From the NCBI GenBank assembly GCA_965220695.1, contig OZ244838.1, forward strand, positions 1,364,001 through 1,428,000: a DNA stretch of 64,000 nt. The letters run 5' to 3'. Position numbers and translations under genes: made by a program. The notes under the pieces were generated by a model, which ran no database searches, had not been told where the DNA came from, and was given only the letters and a program-made list of their open reading frames with translations. Every line of letters begins with the position of its first letter. Position 1 is the stretch's first letter. Shown one piece after another: positions 51,188-61,286 of the stretch. The stretch is from UBA9620 sp965220695 (GTDB taxonomy: Bacteria; Acidobacteriota; Vicinamibacteria; Vicinamibacterales; UBA8438).

Positions 51188-51940
51188 TTACAGCTCGCGC
51201 ACCCAGATGTTGCGGAAGCTGACGAGATTGCGGTGGTCCTGCAGCATGATCGGCAGCGCGTCGACATGCGGCGCGTACTTCGGCGCGCCGCGGAAGACGG
51301 TGGGACCGTCGAGGGTGACGTGGTTTTGCACCAGCACGCCGTTATGGAGCACGGTGAGCGTCGCCGGCTGCGCCACGGAGCCGTCTGCGTTGAACCGCGG
51401 CCGCAGGAAGATGATGTCGTAGGTCTGCCATTCACCCGGCCCGCGTGACGCATTGACCAGCGGCAGGTGCTGCTTGTAGATGCTGGCGGCCTGCCCGTTC
51501 GAGTAGGTGGGGTTCTGCCACGAGTCGAGCACCTGCACCTCGTAGAGTCCCATCAGAAACACGCCGCTGTTGCCGCGTCCCTGGCTCTCGCCGACGATGT
51601 CCACCGGCGTGCGCCATTCGATGTGCAACTGGACGTCGCCGAATCGCCGCTTCGTGGTGATGCTCCCCGTACCGGGGCGCACCGTGAACGCCCCATCCGC
51701 GACATCCCATTCCGCCGATCCGCTGCGTCCCTCCCACTGCGAAAGGTCGCTGCCGTCGAACAGTACGATGGCGTCGGCGGGCGGGGCGTGATGACCGCCC
51801 GGGTCGACCACGTGCGGAACCGGGTCCCAGACCTCGGTCTCTTCGGGCGGCGGCAACTCCTGCTGGGCGGTCGCCGGACCGCCGGCGAGGACGCACGCGA
51901 GTGTGACGCAGGCGATGGTGCGGGGCAATGCGTTCATCAT
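51188..51940 (-). CDS. DUF1080 family exported protein
   Basis: 250 aa, starting MMNALPRT (a second ATG follows at once). A signal peptide ending ATAQQ is followed by a DUF1080 domain (IVLFDGSDLSQWEG, RGNSGVFLMGLYEVQVLDSW, NLVSFRNIWVREL). Such domains bind or cleave 3-keto-glycosides. It is 14 bases downstream of the Gfo/Idh gene, so the two are an operon: the dehydrogenase would make a 3-keto sugar and this protein would process it. Confidence 0.9.
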   Translation of the reverse strand: MMNALPRTIACVTLACVLAGGPATAQQELPPPEETEVWDPVPHVVDPGGHHAPPADAIVLFDGSDLSQWEGRSGSAEWDVADGAFTVRPGTGSITTKRRFGDVQLHIEWRTPVDIVGESQGRGNSGVFLMGLYEVQVLDSWQNPTYSNGQAASIYKQHLPLVNASRGPGEWQTYDIIFLRPRFNADGSVAQPATLTVLHNGVLVQNHVTLDGPTVFRGAPKYAPHVDALPIMLQDHRNLVSFRNIWVREL

Positions 51941-51954
51941 GATGTGCCTGTTTG

Positions 51955-53301
51955 TCAGACGTTCGGCAACGTCCACGGGCCGCGATAGCGCGGCGTCACC
52001 ATGGTGTTCGCCGCCGTGTTGTCCTTGAAATTCAGCGTCTTGCTGTCCCACAGCACCTTGCCGCCGGTGCGGAAGGCGATGTTGCCCAGGTGCGCGTTCA
52101 CGGCAGCCAGACTGGCGACGTCGGCGTTGCAGATCGGCTGCTGTCGGGTCTTCATGCAGGCGATGAAGTTCTCGGTGTGCTGGTCGAGCCCGCGCTGGTT
52201 CTGGTTGGCCACCACCGGCGGCCGACCTTCCATCTTGTAGCCGACCGGCCGCCGGTTCTCGAGCCGTTCTTCGGGGTACAGCTCCCAGCCCTGGCGATCG
52301 ACGACCAGGGTGCCGTTGTTGCCGACGAACGCGACCCCGTGCGCCCGCTGGAAGGGTCCCAGCTCGATGCCGGTGGCGTGCTCCCAGGTCATCAGGAAGT
52401 CGTCGAACTCGTAGAGCGCGGTCATGGTATCGGGGGCTTCCTGCGCGTCGTCGGGATAGGCGAACTTGCCGCCGCTGGCCACGACCGAACGCGGTGCCTC
52501 CGCCTGCATGCCCCAAAGCACGATGTCGATGATGTGCACGCCCCAGTCGGTCATCAATCCGCCGGCATAGTCCCAGAACCAGCGGAAGTTGAAGTGGAAG
52601 CGGTTCTCGTTGAACGGCCGTTCGGGCGCCGGTCCCAGCCACATGTCGTAGTCGACCCCCGCCGGCGGGACGCCGTCCGGCACGTTCGGCACCGGCGGCA
52701 GCCAGTTCATGTAGGCCCACGCCCGTACGCTGCGGATGCGGCCAAGCTGGCCCGAGTGAACGAACTCGATCGCCTCGGTCCAGTGGGGTCCGCTGCGTTG
52801 CCACTGGCCGCACTGGACGACGCGGTTGTGGCGTGCGGCGGCCGCCGTCATCGCTTCGCACTCGTGGATCGAGTTGGCGAGCGGCTTCTCGACATAGACG
52901 TCCTTGCCGGCGGAGCAGGCGTCGGTCATCTGCAGGCAGTGCCAGTGGTCGGGTGTGCCGATGACCACCGCGTCGAGGTCGTCGTTCTCGAGCAGCGCGC
53001 GATAGTCGGCGTATACCTGCGGCGTCTTGCCGGTCATCCGCTCGATGTCGGCCTTGCGGCGTTGCAGCACGTTGGCGTCGACGTCGCAGAGTGCGGCGCA
53101 TTCGACCCCGTCGAGCCGCAGGAGGGAGTTGACATCGGAGAATCCCATGCCGTTGACGCCGATCGCCCCGATGACGATCCGGTCGCTGGGGGCCACCGGT
53201 TGTCCGCCCTGGGCGTTGGCCGCCGGCGCCCACAGCGCGGCGCTCGCGCCGGCCGCGGTCGTTGCGGAGGTCTGCAGAAAACGTCGTCTCGAGATGCTCA
53301 T
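51955..53301 (-). CDS. Tat-exported Gfo/Idh/MocA oxidoreductase
   Basis: 448 aa from ATG 53301. The twin-arginine signal is RRRFLQTSATTAAGASAA, cut near ANAQ. The Rossmann part has GAIGVNGMGFSD, then the conserved VGTPDHWHCLQMTDACSAGK, DVYVEKPLANSIHECEA; Lys of EKPL is the usual catalytic residue. The C-terminal part is GFO_IDH_MocA_C2-like (WGVHIIDIVLWGM). It probably oxidises sugars in the periplasm with a tightly bound cofactor. The IS begins 70 bases upstream and may have changed its promoter. Confidence 0.92.
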   Translation of the reverse strand: MSISRRRFLQTSATTAAGASAALWAPAANAQGGQPVAPSDRIVIGAIGVNGMGFSDVNSLLRLDGVECAALCDVDANVLQRRKADIERMTGKTPQVYADYRALLENDDLDAVVIGTPDHWHCLQMTDACSAGKDVYVEKPLANSIHECEAMTAAAARHNRVVQCGQWQRSGPHWTEAIEFVHSGQLGRIRSVRAWAYMNWLPPVPNVPDGVPPAGVDYDMWLGPAPERPFNENRFHFNFRWFWDYAGGLMTDWGVHIIDIVLWGMQAEAPRSVVASGGKFAYPDDAQEAPDTMTALYEFDDFLMTWEHATGIELGPFQRAHGVAFVGNNGTLVVDRQGWELYPEERLENRRPVGYKMEGRPPVVANQNQRGLDQHTENFIACMKTRQQPICNADVASLAAVNAHLGNIAFRTGGKVLWDSKTLNFKDNTAANTMVTPRYRGPWTLPNV

Positions 53302-53373
53302 GGCCTGCTCCACGCGCGTTCGGCTGGAACGGTGGGGATCACGAAGATGATCACATTTCCTAGCATAGTGTTC

Positions 53374-55142
53374 GGCGGAAAACCCGCAAGTCATTGATTA
53401 TATAGGGTGTACCGCCGATTTTGAGTGGCGAAGATCGTCCAGATATCGTATTCTTTGCGGGTGATCTCCCAAGGATCGACCCATTTCGGGGGAATCTTCG
53501 CGACATTGCCATCATGAGAGAAGTTCACCCGTCGCAGTTTCAGCTCGGGCAGGTGCCGGTCGAGCAGATCTGGATCAACCCGAAGTCGCGGGACGACATC
53601 CCGGCGGTGTTGAAGGGGCTTCAGCACCTCTGGGGCGACGAGGCGTTGCGCGCGCGGTTGTTGGCACTGCTGGACGAGCATATTCTGCCGCAGGCCGACC
53701 GCACGGTCGGGCGTCCGGGAATGGACCTGTGGCAGATTCTGGTGCTGGGGGTGCTGAAGCAGGGGTTGGGCTGCGACTTCGACCGTCCTCATGAATTGAC
53801 GAACCATCACGATACGATACGCGCGTTCCTGGGCCACAGTGATTTCGGTGACAAGACGCATTACGAGTATCAGACGGTGGTTGACAACGTGTCGTTGTTG
53901 ACGCCCGAGCTGTTGTCGGCGGTCGGGCGTCTGCTGGTGGAGAGTGGGCACAAGGTCGCCAAAAAAAAGCCTGGCGAGCCATTACGCGGGCGGTGTGACT
54001 CGTTCGTCGTCGAGACGGACTGCATTACCCGACGGACGTCAGTCTGTTGTGGGACGCGACGCGTTGCCTGCTGCGGGAGACGGGCCGGGCGGCTGAGCAG
54101 TACGCGGTGCGCGGGTGGCGTCGGTGGCGCCATCTGTCCCGAGAGGTCAAGAAACTGTTCAACAAGGTGCGCTCGACGCGGCGGGCGCAGCGGCATCCGG
54201 CGCGGGTGGAGGCGTATGTGGCGCGTTGCCGGGTGCTGGTGGAGCGAGCAGAGGCAACGCTCGACGCGTTGCGAGACCAGGGCGTGGGGGAATTGAGCTG
54301 TCGCTCCATCACAGGCCTCGTCGCTCACGCCCGGCGGCAAATTGACCAAGTGGAGCGGCGTCTTCTGCGTGGCGAGACAATTCCTCACGCGGAGAAGGTC
54401 TTTTCGATCTTCCAGGAACACACGCGTTGGGTCTCCAAAGGCAAGGCGGGCACACCGGTCGAACTCGGGGTTCCTGTCGCCCTTATCGAGGATCAGTATC
54501 AATTCATTCTTCACCACAAGGTCCTGTGGGCGGGCGAGGATGTGGACGTGGCCGTGTCGATGGTGCAGGAAGCGCAGGCCCTGTATCCGGCGTTGCGGGC
54601 GTGCAGTTTCGACCGGGGCTTTCACAGCCGCGCCAATCGGGTTCGCCTCGATGCGCTACTCGACGTCAATGCGTTGCCGGGGAGAGGGTATCTTGCAAAA
54701 GCCGACCGGGCGCGCGAAGAGGAGGACTCGTTTGCGGCCGCGCGACGTGCGCATCCGGCGATCGAGTCTGCCATCAATGGGTTGGAGCATCGGGGACTCG
54801 ACCGCGTTCGCACCCATGGTGCGGACGGCTTCGCGCGTACGGTTGCCTTGTCGGTGCTGGCGGCCAACCTGCATCGCATCGGCTTGATCCTGCAGAAGCG
54901 GGAGCGCAAACGACACCGACTCGTCGCCTGAGCGACCGGCCCTGACAACCAGGCCGGATTCCGAGCCGGCAAGAGACGGCACGGCCCTACTGTCTGTGGA
55001 CGCAGGACATCCGGGCTGATTGGCTGCCCTTCGCTATCCCGCAGCCCGTCAGGTGCCTCCCTCGCGGCCGGTTCGTGCCAAAATCACGCTCAGGATGCTA
55101 CGAATTGGCGCAAATCTCTGCCCGAAACGGGGGTTTTCTGGC
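53374..55142 (+). mobile_element. insertion sequence with a frameshifted transposase
   Basis: The element is defined by the transposase at 53514-54931. Possible ends share GAAAACCC in inverted orientation (53378-53385 left; GGGTTTTC at 55131-55138 right), so the limits are approximate. Another candidate pair uses GATTTTG further in. The right 200 bases (54932-55142) hold no gene. It lies between the Gfo/Idh gene and a 5'-truncated metalloprotease gene, which it may have disrupted. Confidence 0.6.
53514..54931 (+). pseudogene. transposase (ISNCY/IS1182-like), one-base frameshift
   Basis: About 470 codons if repaired. First part: REVHPSQFQLGQVPVEQIWI, PGMDLWQILVLGVLKQGLGC, YEYQTVVDNVSLL. Second part from the other frame: LWDATRCLLRETGRAAEQYA, KGKAGTPVELGVPVALIEDQ, ACSFDRGFHSRANR. 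The frames meet at 54020-54021, where GAC TGCAT would read GAC GTG CAT with one extra G. The DDE-type acidic residues (VETD, EDQ, FDRGF region) are present, so the gene was intact recently. The product is probably inactive now. Confidence 0.85.
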
Positions 55143-55189
55143 TGACACGAACTACGTCATTCTGGATCCGATCAGCATGGACTCCGCGG

Positions 55190-55948
55190 GTGATCACCCG
55201 CGGCCAGCGCTACGCCGGTGACCCGATGGGCATTGCCTACGGGGCCAGCGGGTCGGGCGTGGACGGTCCGGCCGACGTGGCGGCCGTCCTCAACGCCACG
55301 GGTTCCGCGGTGGCGTCGTGGCGAGATCGGGTGCGCCATTCCCCGACCGCGGTGCGGGCCCTGCCGAACCGGAGATTGCCGGCACTGGGCAGCGTGCTGG
55401 AGATGGACGTCTCGCCGGCGTTTACGGATCCCGACGGCGACAGGCTGACCTACACCGTCTCGTCGTCGGCGCCGTACGTGGCGACGGCACTTGCGGCGGG
55501 CGCCCGCGTGACGCTGACGGCGGTGGCCGCGGGCAGCGCGACAATTCGGGTGCGGGCGGTCGACCCCGTTGGTCTGAATGTGGCCCAATCGTTCATGGTC
55601 ACGGTGACGGAAACGGGGACCGGGGTGCCTTTTGCCGATGACCCGATCGTGCCCGGGGTGACCCCGGTCAAGGAGATCCACATCACGGAGTTGCGGTTGC
55701 GGGTCGATGCGGTGCGGGTCGCGGCGGGGCTGGCGCGGTTTGCCTGGACGGATCGGGTGCTGTCGGCGGGGGTGACCGGGGTCAGGCTGGTGCATCTGCT
55801 CGAGCTGCGGTCGGCGCTGGCCGCCGCGTATGCGGCGGAGGGTCGGGCGGCGCGGTCCTGGACGGACGCCGCGCCGGTGGCGGGGTGGACTCTGATCAGG
55901 GCGGTGCACCTGATGGAGCTGCGCGCCGCGGTGGTGGCGCTGGAGTGA
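55190..55948 (+). pseudogene. 5'-truncated metalloprotease-family gene with ELR repeat domain
   Basis: 252 codons, of which only the C-terminal part of a secreted protein remains. The first segment (AGDPMGIAYGASGSGVDGPA) corresponds to the region after the zinc-binding domain in the copy at 56834-59226 (NGDPLGVADV). A cadherin-like Ig domain (AFTDPDGDRLTYTV) and a three-unit repeat follow: DDPIVPGVTPVKEIHITELR, then GVTGVRLVHLLELR and WTLIRAVHLMELR. The N-terminal signal peptide and the protease domain are missing, apparently since the IS or an earlier deletion. Whether it is translated is unclear. Confidence 0.75.
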
Positions 55949-56013
55949 GGTGTTGCGGCGGCCGTCCTGGACGGCGGGGCCGGGGCCGGACGGCCGGGAG
56001 GGAGGTGGCGGCG

Positions 56014-56640
56014 ATGGAGCATGGCGGACACGTGTCGCGGCGAGTGGCTGGCTGCCTCGTGGACCGGTGGGCGTGCCGGATTGCAGTGATCGCCGCGGTG
56101 CTGCTGCCGGTGGTTCCGGCGGCCGGGCAGCCCGGCGGGCTGTTCACGGCGGTGGGGCCGGCGCCGCCAGCCTCGGCGGTGCGCGGCGTCTCCCCGGCCC
56201 CGGCCGACGCGCTGACGTTGCGGCGCCGGCTGGTGACGATCGACCTGGGGCAGCTCGCGCCGCCGGGCGACGCGGCGCGGCCGGGCGGCGCGGCCGGTAC
56301 CCCGTCCGCGCCGCCCGGGGTGCTGACCCTGGACCTGTTCGCCGACGCGGTGTTCACGGGCCTCATCGACCAGGCGGCGCCGACCTTTTCGGGCGGGTGG
56401 TCGCTGTCGGGCCGGCTGGCGGGGATCGAGCTGGGCACGATGACCCTGGTGGTGAACGGCGCGGTGGTCGCGGGCACGGTGCGGACGCCGGAGGCGACGT
56501 ATCGCATTCGGCCGGCGGGGCGGGCGGGGCCTACCGCGATCCCGGAGGAAACTGTCCTCCCGGAGGGTGACCCCGCTGATGCGCCCGGCGCGGCGTCCGC
56601 GGAGCGGGGGGGGGCGCCATCCGGTTTCTCGGCGTGGCCG
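56014..56640 (+). pseudogene. N-terminal part of a metalloprotease-family gene, decayed
   Basis: ATG 56014 has a good Shine-Dalgarno (GGGAGGTGG). The signal peptide ends PAAGQPGGLF. What follows (ALTLRRRLVTIDLGQL, LTLDLFADAVFTGLIDQAAP, LVVNGAVVAGTV) is parallel to the N-terminus of the copy at 59226. The frame loses family similarity after about 56560 and runs on to 56871 in unrelated sequence. No protease domain is present. Together with 55190 it may be the two ends of one broken gene in swapped order. Confidence 0.72.
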
Positions 56641-56833
56641 AGGCGCCCCAGAGCGTCGAGCAGGTGGCGATTCTCAGCGATAGGCCGGGGTGAATCTTGT
56701 CGAGGGGCGGGTGACCCATCCCGCGGTGGTCGAAGCCCACGGGCCCGCCTGTGCGCCTCTTTGTTAGCAGTCGGGGCTCTTCTACCGCAGCCGATCCGGA
56801 ATTCAACCGGTTGGGGCAACCGGCCTCACGGCG

Positions 56834-59226
56834 TTACTCCAGGAGTTGGACCGCGCGCCGCAGCTCGTTGAAGTGCACGGCCTTGACGGCGGTGACACCC
56901 GCCTGCACCGACGCGTCGGAGTAACTGGGAAGGAGCCTTCCCGCGGCGGCGTACGCTTGATTGAGCGCTGCTCAGAGCTCCAGCAGATGCGCCGCTTTCG
57001 GGGCGGCTCCAGGCCTGAGGGTCCGGTCGGTCCACGGGAACCGCGGTCGCTCGCCCCTCGCCAGAAGGGCGTCGATTCGCTGCCGAAGCTGGATGACGTG
57101 CGCTGCCTTGACGACCGTCACGCCGGCCACGATCGGATCGTCCGTGAACCGCCGCGGCGTGAACGGCGCCGCCGCCAGCGTCAAGGAGAAAGCTCCGACG
57201 CTGCGCCATCTCCACGTCGTCGCTTCCACGGTGTACGTGCCCGGGCGCAATCGGATGTCGATGCAACTGTCGCGGGTATTCGAATGACAGTCGTCATTCT
57301 CTGCCGCCAATGCGCCGCCGCTTCCCGCGCCGTCCCGCACGTACAAGTACGTATCGACATCCGCCGACGTCAGATCCAACCGTACGTCGGCCGGCCGATC
57401 GAGACCGAAGCTGTAGTAGCGGGTATACCAGACGTAATAACTACTGTTCTGTCTGCGGTCGAGGCTAGTGCACTCGGGGCTCCAGGACCCGGCACGCGTG
57501 ACCGTGCGCGACAGGTTGCCCAGCGTCTCCACGCACGGGTTCGGGACGGCCCGGATGGGGAGCGTATAGGTTCGAAGGGTCGCTCCGTCGACATCGTGCA
57601 CCAGGTGCACGGTGCCAGCGCCGGGGACGCAGCCGGCCAGATAGACGGTGTTGCGGTTGTTAATGACGAACGTGTCGTCCTGTTCGGGTGGGCAGAGGTT
57701 GCGTGCATCCGGGTTGTGCGCCATCTCGACGCGCCGTGGCGTCCCCGTGGGGTTGGCGACGACGCGGATCGGCTCCGTCGCGCGGACCGTGAACCGCCGC
57801 CAGACGCCGTCGTCCTTGTAGCTCACGGCGGTCGGGTCCGGCGAGAGCCGGGCGCTCGCCCGCGCGCGGAACCGCGCCATGGTCGCCCGCGTCTCGTCGA
57901 GAACACGCCGCGCGTTGCTCACGTCCGCCACGCCCAGCGGATCGCCATTCCGGCTCTGTTCCGGATTCGAGAAGCGCGGCAGCCGGATGCAGTAGAAGCG
58001 CCCTTCCCTGTCGCACTGGCGGTTGTAGGCCATGATGGTGCGCCAGCGAGCCGATTTGGGAGCGCCTTCGATGAACGCCTGCTGGTTCACGTAGCCGTGG
58101 TTGTCCGGAAACGGCGTGACGCTGTCGTCCACGTAGACGTCGTGGCGAAGCCCCATGTTGTGTCCCAGCTCGTGAGCGAAGGTGTAGTTCGGAGACAGGC
58201 AATTGGCAGCGGTGATGCTGAAACCGGTGTCGGGTGTCTCCGGCCCTATGGCCGCCGCGATGCCGCACAGGCCCCTCAGGGGGGCGGTGATCAATGCCAC
58301 GAGATCGGCCTTGTAATCGTCGCGGAGCGTGTGGAGATCGTCCAGGAAGCCGTCATGGAGGCCGGCCAGCCGATCGATGTCGACAAGCCCGCCGCGTTCC
58401 TCGTGGATGATCTCCCGCTTGTGCGCGAGTCTGATCCGCTGGATCACTTTGCTGGCCGCGTAGGCCCGGTTGGTCTCCGCGACGCTTAGGTCGATCAGTG
58501 CCGCGATCTCCGCTGCGCCGCCCGCGTACCATTTCGCGGCCGCGGTGAAGACGACCAGCACGTCGATGACCGACCCATCGTCGCGACGGGCTTGCGGCGG
58601 ATCAGCAATCGACATTGGAATGACGGGAGGATCGCGTGCGGCTGAGACAGCCGGCGCGAGTTCGCTGGTCGCCGGGACCGGGGCGGCCACCGGCTCGGCC
58701 TCCGGCGGCAGCGTCGACAGATCGACCTTCCGGATGACGTGCACGCCGTCGCCGACCGAGCGGATCGTGTAGGTCTCGGGCGGGGCCTGCACGGTGCCGG
58801 CGACCACGTCGCCGTTCACCACCAGCACCAGCGATCCGAATTCCACCCGGTCGAGCCGGCCCGTCAGCGAGTAGCCGCCCGACGACGTGGGTGCCGTTTC
58901 GGTGACCGAGGCAAGAAGACGGCGTCGTCGAAGAGGTTCAGCGCAAGGCGTGCGGGGGGCGCCGCGCCACCTCCCGCGGCGTTCGCCTGCGCGATGGAGA
59001 GCACATCCATGTCGATCCGTACGCTGCGGCTGCGCAGGGTCGTAACGCCCTCCGTGACCGCAGCCGGCGGCTCCGAGGCGGCTCGGATGGTCTCATCGCC
59101 GGAATCGACTGCGGTGAACAGGCCGCCGACCTGCGCGTGGGCGTCGACCGCCGGGACGCACAGGCAGGCGACCGCCAGCAGCAGCCGCGTCACCCACCCC
59201 TCCGCCAAGCCTGTGTTCAATATCAT
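56834..59226 (-). pseudogene. reprolysin-like secreted metalloprotease, frameshift and nonsense
   Basis: Nearly 800 codons in three pieces. N-terminus: signal peptide and SVRIDMDVLSIAQANAAGGG. A one-base lesion near 58908 shifts the frame (58864/58846), after which VEFGSLVLVVNGDVVAGTV resumes. The zinc motif HELGHNMGLRH is intact, and a PPC domain (YYSFGLDRPADVRLDLTS) and ELR repeats follow. At 56972-56974 the arginine codon CGA of the second LLELR has become TGA; the last repeat (GVTAVKAVHFNELRRAV) continues in frame to TAA at 56834. If the lesions are real the gene is dead; a polypeptide from 58846 could still contain the protease. Confidence 0.88.
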
Positions 59227-59316
59227 CCTCGCAACCACGACTCTACACTCACGGCCCGACAGCACGGCCACGCGCGCGGCCCGGCCGCGAACAGCGCGCT
59301 CCGCATGCGGACGAGC

Positions 59317-60354
59317 CTACTGATACACCGCGACGAAGTTGCCCACAATTTCGCCCGCCAGGTAGGTCTTCGTGTGGACCCCCTCGGTCCCGATCCGGAT
59401 CGTTCCCGATTCGCCGTTCACACCGATTGAGCCGAAGTAGACGTTGTTGCTGCCCGACCGGTTGTTCCGGCCTGCGTTGAACCCTACCGCGATGTTGTCC
59501 GAGCCGGTGGAGTTCGTGCGGAGGGCATCGCGGCCGATGCCGATGTTCCGGTCGCCCTGGCTGACCAGAAGCGCCTCAGCGCCGATGGCGACGTTGTGCT
59601 GACCAGCAATCGTGCTCTTCAGCGTGCCGGTGCCGATCCCGACGTTGAAAGACGCTGTCGTCGCGCGCAACAGGGAGGTCGTCCCGACGGCCAGGTTGCC
59701 GGAGCCGGTCGTCAGGGTGCGCAAGGTCGAGCGGCCGAAGCCGGCATTGTCCACGCCGGTGGTCAGGTAGTAGAGCGAATTCTGCCCGTACGCCGAGTTG
59801 CCCTTGCCCTCCGTCAGTGACGTCAGCGCCCCCGTTCCGAAGTGCGTGTTCGTCGCACCGCCGTGGTCCGACTCGATATCCGCACTGTCGGCATTCCAGT
59901 CGTCCTCCCAGTCCGCCGCCGACGCGACCGGGTACCCTAACCCGGTCGACAGGACCGGGCTCGGCTCGCCCTGCGGCCCCGCCGGGCCGCCCGTGCTGAC
60001 CGCGCCCCCCGCGCCGATCGTCAGATAGAAGACCGCGCCCGCCCCGTCGTTCCACGTCAGCGCCAGCAGGTAGGTGCCCGGCAGAAGCGCCGGCAACCCC
60101 GTCACCACCTCCGACGGTGTTGCCGACGCCACCGCCAGCTCAGTCATGCCCAGCGTCACTGTCGGGAGGCCGGCCGAAAAGTCGTAGCCGTTCATCGTCA
60201 GTGTGGCGTTCGCGTCGTCGACGAGGGCCTCGGTGACAAGCGGTTGCGGCACCGGGGCCGGCGCGATTTCCTGATTGGCTTGAAGATAGGCGACACCGGC
60301 CAGAAGCACCGCTGCCAGGGTGGCGGTGAACCACAAACCACGTGTTTTCGTCAT
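59317..60354 (-). CDS. exported protein with trimeric-adhesin-head-like repeats
   Basis: 345 aa; GGAGGGAC before ATG 60354. A signal anchor (LWFTATLAAVLLAGVAYLQA) is followed by an IPT/TIG-like domain (TLTMNGYDFSAGLPTVTLGM), a short collagen-like GPAGPQG segment and eight to nine left-handed repeats (NVGIGTGTLKS, NVAIGAEALLV, NIAVGFNAGRN) as in YadA heads and S74-type tail proteins. It ends before any anchor or S74 protease. Probably a cell-surface or secreted fibrous protein. Confidence 0.82.
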   Translation of the reverse strand: MTKTRGLWFTATLAAVLLAGVAYLQANQEIAPAPVPQPLVTEALVDDANATLTMNGYDFSAGLPTVTLGMTELAVASATPSEVVTGLPALLPGTYLLALTWNDGAGAVFYLTIGAGGAVSTGGPAGPQGEPSPVLSTGLGYPVASAADWEDDWNADSADIESDHGGATNTHFGTGALTSLTEGKGNSAYGQNSLYYLTTGVDNAGFGRSTLRTLTTGSGNLAVGTTSLLRATTASFNVGIGTGTLKSTIAGQHNVAIGAEALLVSQGDRNIGIGRDALRTNSTGSDNIAVGFNAGRNNRSGSNNVYFGSIGVNGESGTIRIGTEGVHTKTYLAGEIVGNFVAVYQ

Positions 60355-60525
60355 CGGAACGTCCCTCCAGTTGCTAGTCGGTGGTGAAACCGTGTTGAAG
60401 CCGCTTCTCTCCATGGTTCTATCGTTGCCTGAGAGCCAGTGGCAAACCCGTGAGCACCACGGGCTCTCTCATCGGCCCGTCCGGGGGGCCAACTCTCTCC
60501 CAGCGGCGCCCGGTCGGTTGCCATC

Positions 60526-61084
60526 TTACCGCGACTCCGGCTCGGGCGGCGGCAATTCGACGATCATGCCGCGGCGCGGGGTGGCGCCCGGCGGAAGCAC
60601 GAGGCCGTCGCCTGGCGGCGGCGCCTCCCGGGCCGGTCGCCGCCTCGCCGCTGGCCACCACCGGCGGCATCAGGCGTTGCAAGCGCTCGCGCTGGTCAGA
60701 CTCGGACAGCGTCGGCGACGCCGCGGTCCCGCCACCGGACGGCTCCGGGGCGGCCGGCCGCGCTGGCGCCGGCCGCGGGGCCCGGCGCTCTGCGCGGATC
60801 CTGACTCGGTCGTACACCGACGCCCCGGGGAGACTCGGCGCGCGCCGCGCGGCGAGATAGCCGGCGGCCGGCTGCAGGAGCAGGCGCAACGCCTCGGCCT
60901 CGGCGACACCCGCCAGGTGAAGCGACACCGGCGCCGCGCCGAGCGCCTCCGCGCCGACAAACCGGGTGTCGCCGGCCCGGGTCCATGCGGCCAGGACGTC
61001 TCGCAGGGGAACGCCGGCCGCGATCAGGGTCACGCACAGCAGCATGACGCCGCAGCAGCGCCGGTCACGGATTCCGGGAAACAT
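60526..61084 (-). pseudogene. STN-like exported protein, frameshifted near the C-terminus
   Basis: From ATG 61084 the frame gives a membrane or signal segment (VMLLCVTLIAAGVPL) and an STN/secretin-like domain (DVLAAWTRAGDTRFVGAEAL, LLLQPAAGYLAARR), as in PilQ-type or TonB-associated N-termini. The frame then goes on in Arg-rich sequence to 60419. A shift near 60650 restores a natural end (GDGLVLPPGATPRRGMIVEL, PPPEPESR, stop at 60526), so a one-base lesion is likely. Without it the protein would be about 185 residues. Confidence 0.5.
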
Positions 61085-61286
61085 GGATACCGCCCTCAAC
61101 GCGGCCCTGCCGGCCCTCCGGGGCCGGGACCCTGGCCGCTACCCACGAACCGGCCTGAAATCCAGCAACGGAGGGTTTGCGCGGTTGTCCTTCCATTCGA
61201 TGTCCGGCCCCAACCCGGGAAATCACCGATCCTCACCGAGGCCGCGGTGAATACGTTACCGAACTCATGACCCCGGGGGGACGCAG

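Noticed and set aside
56807..56823. CCGGTTG-GGG-CAACCGG hairpin as a terminator
   Set aside because: The stem is short and no T-run follows on either strand, so a terminator call is not supported.
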